This document shows, in pieces, positions 1 through 11,272 of a stretch of 28,637 nt of DNA; the stretch's first letter is position 1, and the number at the start of each line of letters is the position of its first letter. The DNA comes from Gnomoniopsis sp. IMI 355080. Its lineage: Eukaryota > Ascomycota > Sordariomycetes > Diaporthales > Gnomoniaceae. Where the stretch lies: the NCBI GenBank assembly GCA_027946555.1, contig JAPEVC010000330.1:1-28637 (forward strand). Reading direction: 5' to 3'. A program made the translations under genes and the position numbers. The notes under the pieces are model-generated. The model searched no databases. It was not told the DNA's origin and saw only the letters and a program-made list of their open reading frames with translations.

Positions 1-536
1 CTTCCCATAGCCTTTTTCTCCCCCCCCCCCTTTCTTCCCCTCTTGTCCTCCTCCTTTTTTCTTTTTTTCTTTCCCTATTCCGGCCAACACGGGATCAGAC
101 CTGCAACATCATCGTTGTCTTCCTTCCACTCCAGCCTGTTCGGCCTACCTTTTATCCACATGTGCCTACGAATGCTGGAAGCTCATCGCCATGACAATCA
201 TCATTGAGAACGTATGCGGTATTCTCTAGGCTTCTTGTGCAATATCCATCGTTCCACCAACACTCACTAACACGCAATGCTTCAAAAGAGTACTTCGCGG
301 GCCAGGACATACTACCAGTGCATCTTCATCTGGGATCAAATGTACAATTCTTGAGATGTTCATCCTCGCATTGAGCAACTTATGCATCACTGGAACGATG
401 ATCTTATAATTTGAAATCTTATGGGAACATGAAGCACTTACGTACAGCGGTGGGCGACTGGCAAGGTCAAAACGGTGACTTAGGCAATAACGCAAGTTGC
501 TTCAGATTACGTTGTGCTTGATTAGTGTTGATTGAA

Positions 537-548
537 TATATATAAAAG
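537..548 (+). promoter_or_regulatory. TATA-like element
   Basis: The sequence TATATATAAAAG is a strong match to a TATA box on the + strand. The nearest downstream gene starts 590 bp away at 1138, so it would imply a leader of over 500 nt or serve an unannotated transcript. Sequence match only. Confidence 0.3.
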
Positions 549-802
549 TACCTAGATAGCCAGAGCTCTGTAAAACGCAGACCGGATGCGTTCACGAGGA
601 AAACTAGAAGATGAAATTGCCAACTGATAAGGTAGTTGAGAGCATGTGATAGCACCCGGAAGATAATGGACGATCTGGAGAAACGGCCCGCCTAGATGCA
701 GGGACTCCACTGGCTGGTGGAGCCTACCGACATGCCTGGGCAGACGGATGAAGTCACTGCTCAAAGTTCCTCTCCCAAGCACGGGCTTCTAACAATTATC
801 CG

Positions 803-830
803 TGCTCACTGCTTACTGCTCACTGCTCAG
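803..830. repeat. 7-nt tandem repeat, four units
   Basis: Four consecutive heptamers read TGCTCAC, TGCTTAC, TGCTCAC and TGCTCAG, with one or no mismatch to the first. They lie about 310 bp upstream of the VPS9-ankyrin start codon. They could be a minisatellite or a cluster of binding sites; nothing in the sequence decides between these. Confidence 0.7.
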
Positions 831-1087
831 CTCTCCTGAGTTTGGATAATTCAAGACATTATTTTCAGCCAGCTACGATCTCTGTTTCCCACTTGTGTCG
901 CCGCGGCCATTGCACCTTACGGCTCACTCCCACCTTTTCTCCCAGTACACTTTACGATACACTCCATCTTCCTGACCAGGACACAGACTCGACGAGCTCG
1001 ACCCTAGACCCCGACAGCCCAGCCACCTGATCCTCATCACCACACTTCTACGTGCGCCGATAGTCTTGCAGCCAGAACAAGAGATAT

Positions 1088-1150
1088 ATGCGAAAGCGTA
1101 GCGACCTAGAGGCCGTCGCGGGTCACCAGTCGAATGAATGCAACCCTTAA
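1088..1150 (+). promoter_or_regulatory. Overlapping upstream ORF before the VPS9-ankyrin start
   Basis: An ATG at 1088 opens a 20-codon frame ending TAA at 1148-1150, past the main ATG at 1138. A second out-of-frame ATG at 1134 overlaps the main start region and runs to a stop at 1263-1265. If the mRNA begins upstream of 1088, scanning ribosomes meet both before the main start, which would lower its translation. This depends on the transcription start, which cannot be seen. Confidence 0.4.
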
Positions 1151-4100
1151 ACCCATTCCTCGCCGCCTTCTTCAAGAGCCCCCTGCCTTCGCAGTGCACT
1201 CCCGTTCAACACCACATTCTCCTGGTCCCCACCACCGATGTACTGCTCTCCTCCCGCGACGCTGAGGCCGCCCCCGGCTCCAGCGCCGCGGAGACCGTCT
1301 CAGCCGAAGAGTTCCTAGCTAGCCATGTCTTGCGCATACCGGATCCTGCGAAACCAGCCGGAGGTAGCGGAGGGACTGGGGCGACAGGAGGAGCTGGGGC
1401 GGCAAAGGACTCGACGCCCAATCTACGCGAGATGAGGGGCAAGGCAAAGCAGTACAACACCATAAACGGTAGGAATGTAGTTATCAAGGACAACGTGGTC
1501 TACACGAACAAAGGTACGCGAATCCCTGGAGCCTATGTACCCTACCGGTTTCCAGACGATACGAACTAACAATCGGCGGGGAAATAGGCTTCAAGACCCT
1601 GGCCTCTGCGAATCTCCTCGGCGACGCGATATGGTACTCCAATACACTCGAACCTCGGGGCTGGCTAATTTACTACATATCGCGACCGCTGGTCGGCTCA
1701 TGGGACGAAATCAAGATCACACCGGCAGTACTGGTTGAGGGGACAAGAAGAGCTATGGCACTCCAACAAAACAGCAGCACATCACCCCAGTCCGAATCAA
1801 GCGAGTCCACCATGGTTCCCAAGAAAAAGGAGATCAAAAGCTTTCACGACCTGCTAAATCACTTTCCCATCATCGCGAGACAGATGCAGTCTGGGCTTGA
1901 AAAGCTCTTTCGCGAATTTGCACTGGTCATAGAGCGACCACTGCCACCGCCTCCATCAGCATCAAACATACCAGATCCTACTCCAGACGGGCCAATAGCG
2001 GCAGCCACGAAGAAGGCGAGGTCAAACAGCATGTCTCAGCTTCAGAAGACACCTAATGGGTCCAGGTCAAAGGTCTACGAAGTGGAGCCTTTCTATGCAG
2101 AAGATGATGAAGAAATTATGAGGGTCTCACTCGAAACCGCGGTCACGAACGCCATCGACCTTTTCCAAAGCGTGGACAAGCAGCAATTGTCTCTGCTGGG
2201 TGCAACAACGGAATTGACGGGCCCAGTCGTCGAGCGGTTGATAGAGAGATATGTCACGGAGAATGTGCATGCCATGCTCTTCCCCAGACTGGCAGCCCTG
2301 AAACGACCGGAAGACTTAGAACTCGAGGCGAAAATTCGACAAATGGATTTTGTGGATGTGTCTCAACTCGGGATCTCTATCACCGGCGGCCATAAAGGCA
2401 AACAAGAACTTATCTCCAGGTTGAATCGGGCCATCGACGAGTTCAAGAAGATCACAAACGCCGGAAGTCCCCAGGAAATGATGGACATTCTGTTGTCCAC
2501 ATTGAAGTCCGTCACCCAGCTTGGTGATGTACCTGCCTCATCTGACACCAATTCTGTGGCTGCATCCTCCGAAAAGGGCATTCTCACTATCAATGCGGAT
2601 ACACTAGTCTCACTGCTGCTTTTCGTTATTATCAGGGCACAAATTAAGCATCTCCAAGCACGCTTCCTTTATATGCGGCATTTCATTTTCGTCGACGATG
2701 TTGATAGCGGCGAGATGGGGTATGCTTTGAGCACGTTTGAGGCTGTACTCATGTATCTCGACCGTGATTCAGGCGGACTTCGCAGGGCAAGCCGGCGCAA
2801 CAAACTACTGTGGGATGCTACGGCACAAGGCGACCTAGAAACATTACAAAAGATCATGGAGCCTAGTGGAAATGCAGTGGACGACGCCGTTGACGAAGAG
2901 GTGGTTGCTGCGCTTTCGTCTGCTCGATCAAGTAGACGGCAATCGACGAGTAGCAGTAATTGGAGTTTTACCAACGGATCCTCAAGGAGATCATCCGTTG
3001 CATTCACGTCATCTGAGCGCTTCTCGATGGGATCGGACCTCAGCCACGTGTTCCCTTTTCATAAACCGGAAGACGATGATGAGGATGTCGCAGACTTCCC
3101 GTTCCCTCCCTTCAAAAGGGTCAAGAAGGTCGCAATGGATGTGAGAAGTCTTTCGAGCGGGTCCGAGATTTCGTTCCACTCTCGAGCCGCGAGCATTGGA
3201 AGTCTTGGAAGTGGCGTTGAAGGCGATACGTCGATCGAGCGTTTGTCTCAGACACAAGACTCCTTTGGCGAATCAGTTCTCATGATGGCTGTGCAGAATG
3301 AGCGCCCGGATGCTTTGGAGTATCTCTTGGGCCTCAAGTCGTACTACCCCGCAGAAATCGTACTCGAGGACAGCAACAATGAAGGAACAACACTTCTTAG
3401 TGCGGCTGTCCAGCTTGGCCATGAGCTTATGATCAGAATGTTACTGGTGTTCATGAAAGACGAGCCTACCGTCACTGAAGACTGGATGAGTTCGTACTTC
3501 GCGAAGCAGGATGTATGGGGTCGTAGTGTGGCTCACTATATGTTCCATGCGCCCTTCCTGATAAATGAGTACGGACGGATGATGCCCTGGACACTGCAGG
3601 ACAAGATTGGCCAGACACCATTATTCGCGATATGTCGCTCTTACGATCACACGCTGTATCACACAATGGTCCTGCAAGCACTGGCAGTGGCAACAGAGTG
3701 CCAAGGTGACGGGCAGCCTCTGCATCTTGATGACCACATTGACGGAAAAGGCAATACGCTACTTCATATTATCAACGACGCTCAGCTATGTCTGAGAATC
3801 CTGCAGCAATGCGACGCAGATGTGAACGCGACAAATGACCGAAAGTTCACGCCATTGATGGTCGCTAGCAAATATGGACGCTTCGACGTGGTTCGGGCTT
3901 TCTTCGGGGATGCCAGAGTGGACATCACGGCGAAGGAGCTCCGAGGTTTGACGGCTGTAGACCTCGCGAAAGACGATGACGTTCGCAATAAGATTGACGA
4001 CCTGGTCTTGTTCGGTGCGCCTCCAGGACACGATGCTCGTACTACAGCAGTCGTGCGGTCGTACTTTGTCGAAGACGCCAGTGTGCGTTTTGTGTTGAAG

Positions 4101-5523
4101 TCTGGCGCACCAGTAGACAAACACAGCTACGCGGTGACGACGTGTAGACGATCGTTGACAGATTTCGAGCACCTGGCAAAGCTCCTGTCAATGGAGAACC
4201 CAGCCTCGTGGGTGCCGTCTCTGGCCAACTTGCGATCGCCATTCCAAATCCCGGTCAAGCCTAGTAGAGCCGTTCTGAAAGACCTCCAGATCAGGATGGA
4301 CTGGTTCCTGCGAATCCTACTTTCCCATCCGACGTTCGCGACCCACGAGATGCTCTGGGAGTTCTTTCTAGTACCAGACTTACAGGCGAACATGATGGAG
4401 CAGCGCAGTAAATTGAAAGCTGAGACCCGCGCGGAGAAGGTACGCGAAGAGCTGGAGCCGCTAGAGGATATTCGTGAGGTCGAGCAGTTCGTCGACCATG
4501 CCCGCGAGAACGTCCGTGGCGTCAATCACTCGACAAAGAGTGTTGCGCGGCGGACGCACGTCGTGGGCAATGCTGCTTTCGGTATGTCCACAACTCTTCT
4601 GCCTTTGGAGGATGTACTACAATTGCTAATAAAATGAGCTAGATCTCTACGATTCCTCGGTACTGTTGCATCGTGCCGTCTGCACGCTACCATTCCTACC
4701 TCAAACTCATCTCAACGCATTCGAGGCTTACGTGCGAGCATTGTCGCCTACAACGGCAAGCCCATATGCGACGTTTCACTCATCGTTGCTTGCGTTGCAA
4801 TCTACCATCGACGCCACACTCACTGCCCTGACCCGGCCGCCTCGGCTAATAAATCAGATAAATGCGTCGAAACGCACAGTTGAGCGCAACTACTCTTCTC
4901 TCTCTCGCTCAACGCGGTGGCCATTGGGCCTGCTCGATGACACACGCCAGCGTCTCAACGAGGAGCGTGAGGAGAGAATGCGTGCTGGGCAGGAGGAAGT
5001 CAATAACCTCTCACGTGAGCTGCGCTACACACAGCAAACCGTGGCCATGGAGCTCGCAGGGTGGCAGGACATGCACGAGCGTATGGGGCGGAGAGCGATC
5101 AGAGAGCTAGCGAGGGGTATGGTGGTCGTGGAAAAGATGAGGCTGGAGGGAATGAAAAGAGCACTGCGAAAGCTGAAAGAGGCACCAACTCAAAGTGACA
5201 ACGCAGTACCCGAGAGCGATGGTTCCGAGAGCGGGGAGCAGGTCGCTGGCTTTTCGACCCCGAATCCGCCTATCGCATTGGCTGGGCTCGAGATGGCAGC
5301 TAGCCGGGAAGCTGATAGAGACGCTGATCTCCCTGTAAGCAAGGATTCGGCGAAGGCACCACCGCCACCCAAGAAGATCATCGCAGAGACCCCAGCAGTT
5401 CAAGCGTCGGCCCACTCTGCCAATGGAACTTCGACCCCAGAATGGCCTGGACTTTCACAGCCAAAACGGGACGGTTTGTTTGGCGAGGACGATGGTGGCG
5501 GTGCAGGAGGGCAGGTAACGTGA
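1138..5523 (+). CDS. VPS9 domain, ankyrin repeat and PX-like protein (predicted Rab5-family GEF)
   Basis: Exons are 1138-1513, 1588-4581 and 4643-5523, encoding 1416 residues. Intron 1 (74 nt, GTACGC donor, CTAAC branch site) and intron 2 (61 nt, GTATGT donor, GCTAAT branch site) both restore the frame exactly. A VPS9 domain spans about residues 341-515, with the core NADTLVSLLLFVIIRA at about 461 and the closing GYALSTFEAVLMYL. A Ser-rich linker follows, then degenerate ankyrin repeats at about 684-920 (e.g. KGNTLLHIIND, FTPLMVASKYGRFDVV). A PX-like segment covers about 944-1077, and a charged helical region, possibly BAR-like, runs from about 1124 to 1300. VPS9 domains are nucleotide exchange factors for Rab5-type GTPases on endosomes; mammalian Varp (ANKRD27) also combines VPS9 and ankyrin. 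The N-terminus from MQPLNPF fits my recollection of fungal orthologues. The GEF role is inferred from family. Confidence 0.9.
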
Positions 5524-7174
5524 TATGGGTAGCCTGGCCCAGAGGAAATCAGATTTACGAGATACAGAGCGCTTCAATAGCGTATTTTTGCATAGCGACA
5601 TTATGAGTGGTGGCTTCTCAGGCCACCACAATGGGCCTCATGTTCAGAACGGTACAATGGGAGGGAAGGAGGCCTCTCGAGTATGCAACATCGGGAGCTC
5701 ATGATAGACAGCGCGTTTCGATTCTGGCGTGCCATGTGATAAATTACCAATGGATACCCTTTTTGTGCAAGTACTTATACAATGCACCACCAACTTTCGT
5801 CACCCGCAGGTGGGACAGGCAGTTTCTTGAGATTGGCGTCAAAAGGTCTTGATGTGGTTACATGTTGTTCACATGTCCAACTCAAACGGGATGAAAGACA
5901 GCAGTGAGAGGAAAGGGATGAAGGTCCCAACAGAGTGGCACTCTAGCCCGAAGAGTGTAAGAGGCTTCGAGGCGCAGAGAACGAGTGGACGAGAGGTCTC
6001 GATGGTCTAACTGGTGGTGACGAGTTACTCGAGCCTCAACAAGGTGATATGGGATGAGAAAAAGCTTGTTGGTAAGATAGTGGTGTGAGGGCTCAGTCAC
6101 ACTGATGATGAACCTTCCAAGATTTTGCCAATGGCACAACCAAAATCGAGCGAGAGGACTGGTCGCGTAGTTTCGCAGGAGATAGAGTCACCTGAAACCT
6201 TCCTCATCCGTCGATCCATCGGTACCTTTTCGCGCACCCCAGACGGAGGAGGCTGTGTTCTTGCTTCCTGGTTCTTCCCCCCCCCCCTTCTTCCCTGGAA
6301 AGAGATCGATTTTCTTTTCCCCTTTCCTCCGCAGATCTAGAATATTTCCTATCTCGCTCGGGAGTCGGTCGAGCTAGGGGAAAGCAAGCTGGCTAGAAGG
6401 AAGGCCGGGGGGGGGACCGAGGTTCGAAAGAGCGGTGATGGCCCCATGCCCTTGTTCTCTTACGCTGGCGAAGGCCGAATTCAAATCTCTAACCCAGCAA
6501 GTGCTGCAGCAGCTGCCAGGAATGTGAGTAGTTCAACAGTCCCCATAAATCCACTCTGATGCAGAAGAATACGATCGAACGTTCAGAAAATTCTACTATG
6601 GTACCTCTGCATCAGGAAAGTAATCTCCCATTATTCATGCTATGCAGCCAAATAGGAGCTTTTCCGCTTGCGTAGTTTGGTTCTACCCTTGGTGGTGGGG
6701 AACATGGCCTGCAGCATTTGTGCTTGGAATTTTTTAATTTTTTCTTCTTTTCTTTCTTGACCGCCGGAGTCGACGGGTTACGCCATTGTGGAGTTTGAGT
6801 AAGGGTCGGTCGGACCAAACGACCACGCCGTCGGGCCCTGAGCCAGCCTTACAGGCACGCCAGGGAAGGGGGGGAGAGCAAAGCAAAGGCCCACCTTTTG
6901 TTTCAGTGTTTCAGGTGTTCTTTGTTTCAAGTCTGATGGTTTCAAAAGGAGCTGGTTGGGCTGTGAGTCATCTCAGGAAAATGTCTGCGGGGGTGGGGAC
7001 TGCCGAATGTGATATCGAGATGCAGATGTTCGCTGGCGGTGAGTTGTCTGCTTGTCCTTTCCGATAGGTAATCAGCAGATTCCGGGATTGGAAAAAAAAG
7101 CTTGGGTAAAAGTGGGACACACAAAGGACACACTACTATATCGACTATGTACGTGTGTAAATGAATTTACTATG

Positions 7175-7197
7175 TACATACATACATACCTACATAC
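7175..7197. repeat. TACA tetranucleotide microsatellite
   Basis: The tract reads as repeats of TACA with one CCTA interruption, about 23 bp. It is a simple repeat in the gene-poor region. Confidence 0.8.
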
Positions 7198-8470
7198 GAG
7201 GGAATGCACGGACAGCCACACCGCTGTAAGTCGGGGCGAACAGGTGGTCAAGTCATATTGCGCAAGCAAGTGTGACCAGAGGAAAACGATGGCTGGGAGA
7301 GGCGAAAAGAATTAAGAGTCATCGCAAAAAGAGTGCGACGGCGCCGTGGGTTGCCAAGCTGCATGAAGCCGCATACGCACAACCCACAAGACCGATGGGG
7401 GCCTAGGGGGATGGATCGAAGTTGCATTTGTCCGGCCGGAGAGCCGGTCCAGTGACGCGCCCGACCAGGCGCACCGCGGCCCGGGTCTGGCGCGTGTTCG
7501 GCGACGAATCAGCGCTGATGGACAAGGGTGGGGGCGAGTTTGTTTCGCGCCTGGCGAATGGCTGGACTTCCTGGGCCGGTGTGTCCCCAGTTTTTGTTTC
7601 TTTGCGCCAATCTGTCTCGCTTCGTGCCGGTGGGGGGGATAATCCGGGAATCCGGGAAGATCTTTTCTTTGTTCGAGGAAAAAGATGGGGCAGCGAGAGA
7701 AGGCTTGTGCGTTGGGAAGGGTTTGGCAGGACGGGCTATGCTTGACACATGGTATTGGTCAACGTTGAGAGGCCGAGGCCTTATAAGACGTGATAATAAA
7801 GGTCAATTTCATGGTTCCAATTTGTCTCGCTAGGCGCCTTGTGGGCGGGCGGGCATGTTGCGGCTGTGCACGAGCAAGTTGTGAGAATGAAGAACGGACT
7901 TGGGCAACCCGATTTGTCTTGTGTTTTGTAAAAAGACGACCACAGACGCGGGTCGATGATCTAGGGCATCTCAACAGCCGCCAGTCGAGTCCAATAAGCT
8001 GTCGTGTAGGCTGTTTGGCCCGGCAGTGCACAGCCGCAATCTAACCATCAATACATTGTATCTGACACCCACTGCGCGCTTGTACGTAGTACTGTGTGTG
8101 ATGACCATGGTTCCCGGGTGAGCATTAATGGTCGACTACTATTGTTATGGTTTAACGAGCACGGACCCTTTGCAACGGCGCCGTCAATGGTCATGCTATA
8201 GATGGACTAAAATGACTCTTCAGCTGGACGAGGATGCTTTCTTCACTTTTTGCCGCCAGGCCACTCGCGAGGAAGACATCGCCACTGTGAGCCGCGATGC
8301 AACCCCATCAGTAGGACCAGCATAATACAATTTGGACAATTATTTTGCCGGGAATCTAAAAGATTATGCCCATCGTAATGAGTCATTTCTAGTGTTCTCG
8401 AAGCAAAATCTACAGGAAACATGTCCGAGTGTTGTACTACCTTGGCCTGCTTGGCCCTATCTTGAACGAG

Positions 8471-8492
8471 TGTGTGTGTGTGTGTGTGTGTG
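8471..8492. repeat. (TG)11 microsatellite
   Basis: Eleven uninterrupted TG dinucleotides occupy this interval in the gene-poor region. The length is likely to vary between strains. Confidence 0.95.
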
Positions 8493-9300
8493 CAGCCGCT
8501 CGCTTGCAGAGGCGTCTAATTCCCGCCACTAGGACCGCACAGACGCTGTATACGCCAAATTTAACAAAGGGCAATTTCCATAGCCGCCCAAACGCCATAT
8601 GACCGAAATTGTCTCTCATTGCGCTCTCTAATTACGTATTTGCTGCTGCCATAGTAGCCGCGGCTGCATCTCATGATCGATCGGAAATAGAGTCTGCATG
8701 ACAGCGGCCGGCGAGGCTACTGGAAGGGCCGCATTGCTTGCCTCTGGCGGCAGTCTAGCAACGATCGACGGCACGATCACAAAGATCAAGGGATGCTAAT
8801 GAGAAGGGTCAAGGTCGAACTTTGCAACAAGACCGAGGCTGGTGGGTTGCATGCTCCGACCTTGTCAAGTACTTGTGGTGGCGCCATTACAACGTGACTG
8901 GGCCAGGCCAGTCACACAGGCTGACAAAGCTTGAGCTTGAGCCTCTTGACATCTCAAACTACTAGGGGTCGGCATAGTAGGTCGGATCCCCAGACTAGAC
9001 AGCACTGACACTCAGCCTCGTTCTGACGACGCGGGGTTTGATAGGATCGATCCCGTGGTGAACTGTGTCCACATCAAAGTATGTTGTGGTGTGGGGGTTG
9101 TATCAACTATTAGAGCCAAATCCACATCAGTAAGCAAGGCCAACTCATCACGATGATGACACGCTCCCCATGGAGGTCAAGTGCCCAGGCTGCCAGGTTG
9201 GGCCGTAATGAGGGGAAGAGGATCGCTTCGCTTCAGAAGATCATCCACCAGGGACTATCACGGCCGGAGGAGTCGGACGGTGCCCGATTGCCAACGCATT

Positions 9301-9340
9301 CGCATCGTACCGCACCGCACTGCACTGCACTGCACTGCAT
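9301..9340. repeat. Pentanucleotide tandem array (YGCAY)
   Basis: Eight 5-nt units occur in register: CGCAT, CGTAC, CGCAC twice, TGCAC three times and TGCAT. Units change from CGCAC to TGCAC from left to right, the pattern of a short minisatellite that spread by slippage. A C-to-T change at unit position 1 separates the halves. Confidence 0.85.
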
Positions 9341-10889
9341 CGCGGGGTTTTCGCGTTCGGGACGACATTCGGCGACGTCCCTTGACGTGTTCCAACTTCC
9401 AATTTTCAACAGTCCCACGCGCGTCTCTCTCTGAACTCTCTGTCTCTCTCCGCGTCCGGGTCGGGAAGGGGGGCGAGGCGCGTCTACGGGGACTCAACAA
9501 ACCGTACTCTCGACCCCGCGACCACCGCGTCCCTGCATGCGGTCCAAGACTTTTAATCAAGAAAAATCCCGCACCGGTACGGGGTGTATCAGGTGAGGCA
9601 GGACAGGTCTCCCGGCCAGGAGAAAAGAAAAAGTCCAACAATCTCGCGGGTTCGCAGGCCAACGCTAGATCTGCACGACCGATGCCACCATCATGCAGGC
9701 TTGTCTTCCGCGATGCCCTGCGCAGGCCTGGCCGGCTGGCAGGGTAGAGTCAAGATTGGTCTCCTTGCAAAGGTCTGCAGACTCTGCCATGTGTCCCTGA
9801 TGAGTCCCCTGGCGTTCAGCCAGATACCGTCCGCAGTAGGTAGGCCCTGGTAGGCAAGCCTGGCAGGTAGGAATGACTCACAAGATGCCCATGCAGGTGC
9901 AAGGCCTTCCCGCATACAGTTCCACAACATGCAGAGCCAATCAAATTCGAGTATCGTCCATCGACCCTCTTCAACCCGGGGCATACTGCATAGTAGTGTC
10001 ATCCCATCTTTTTAGCGGTCAACGTTGACCCTTCCCTTTTCGGACAGCATCCTTTAGCATCCGCAAGCTCTGATGGCTTGGATCCACAGCTCCGTGCAGG
10101 GATAGTGCCTTGGGCTGGGGGAGGGGCACCTTTCTCGTCTGTCGAATCTGACCACGTCGCCTATCGCGTCTCTCTCGCTTTTCCCACAAAACGCCCTTTT
10201 TCGACATTAGATTCTCGAACTCGTCAGTCTGGATTCTGGGCTTTGGGACGCTGGCCCTTGCTCTCTTGCCCTTGTGGCTTGGGGTCCCCGGTCTTCTGCA
10301 GGATGTCGCCTGTCCCTCCGAGGTACATCCGCCCTTGACCGCCGGTGTATGCGAACTCATGTATCCCTCAGGTGCTCATGCAGGCCTCGCGGTCACCGGC
10401 CCAACGACCGCCCTTCTGGCTCGTTGCCAAAGGGCAGAGTCTCTGACATGAGTGGTCGTCTTTTTGCCCCGCTGATCGTCGAGTGACAATCGAGCAAAAG
10501 AAGGTCTACCTCGACCTGCGCGTTTCAGGTTTCTTCTGGGTCTAGCAATCTACGCAGCCGCGCTGCCATTTCGAACTTGTCCCCTTTCGGGCAGTCTGGG
10601 TAACGCCTGATATCAGGCCTCGTACCGCTTCTGTACGACCGCATACACTGCAGGATATGTACCTTTTTTTTTTATGCTGCTGCTGCTGCGCGAGAAAGAG
10701 GATCCACACTCCGAGCCACGGAAGTACACGCCCAGCTGCTCGGCTCATGGATCGCGTCCGACACGCCCCATGCTATGGCAGAAGCCGGCTCTGGCTTCCC
10801 GGAATCGTGGACCTCGACCAAGACCGGGCTGTGGTGTTTGTAACCGCCATGGCGACCGCTCATCTGGGCCATTTTCTGACAATGATTTA

Positions 10890-11060
10890 AACATCAGCCA
10901 CGTCCCCATCCCTTCCCCTTTGGTCTTGTTGCTTATGCCAGTTTCCCCATTCACCATTGTCCCATTGCAATTCTATCTCCTTTCTCTTTCTCATACCATC
11001 CTATACTCCACACTTTTCCAAACCCCTTCCTGCTTACTCTCTTCTTCCCTCACCACATCT
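10890..11060 (+). promoter_or_regulatory. Pyrimidine-rich probable core promoter or leader
   Basis: The + strand is dominated by C and T with few G for about 170 bp, ending about 210 bp before the ATG at 11273. Such tracts commonly precede or surround transcription starts in filamentous ascomycetes. The assignment rests on composition and position only. Confidence 0.45.
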
Positions 11061-11272
11061 TTTAGAAACACCAAGGGCTTAAGGCTGGCCGTTTGATACG
11101 CGACCTCATCCTTCGAACGCTTCACAGCGACAGGGCCACTTGCTTGCTCACCCTCACCCTTTTCACGTCATCGGAGCTGGACTCCCCTTCCAAGACCACC
11201 AACAGCACATAATCTTATAATCCTGTTGTGTGTCTCCTCGTGAGGACACCGACGCACAGTCTGTCTGACAAT

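Larger units (their letters stand above)
1..1137. other. Upstream region and probable leader of the VPS9-ankyrin gene
   Basis: No gene is supportable here. Positions 1-75 are an almost pure pyrimidine tract with an 11-nt C run at 20-30, a composition common in fungal promoters. A TATA-like element (TATATATAAAAG) lies at 537-548 on the + strand. Four 7-nt tandem units (TGCTCAC and variants) occupy 803-830. The open frames on the minus strand at 226-782 are short, overlap one another and show no family features. The segment from about 840 to 1137 is the likely 5' leader of the gene at 1138. Confidence 0.5.
5524..11272. other. 5.7 kb gene-poor intergenic region
   Basis: No protein family, RNA gene or transposase was recognised on either strand. 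Open frames are short, mostly lack an ATG start and overlap in several frames. The left few hundred bases are the 3' flank of the VPS9-ankyrin gene. The rest holds C and G homopolymers (6277-6287, 6407-6415), a TACA tetranucleotide tract, a (TG)11 tract, a pentamer array, GGTAGG copies at 9835-9875 and two copies of a 10-bp palindrome. It ends in a pyrimidine-rich stretch (about 10890-11060) just before the gene at 11273. I read the right part as promoter plus long leader of that gene, which is an inference. Confidence 0.55.

Noticed and set aside
6422..6435. Possible tRNA B box (GGTTCGAAAG)
   Set aside because: It lacks the CC end of the B box, and no matching A box or cloverleaf arms were seen nearby.
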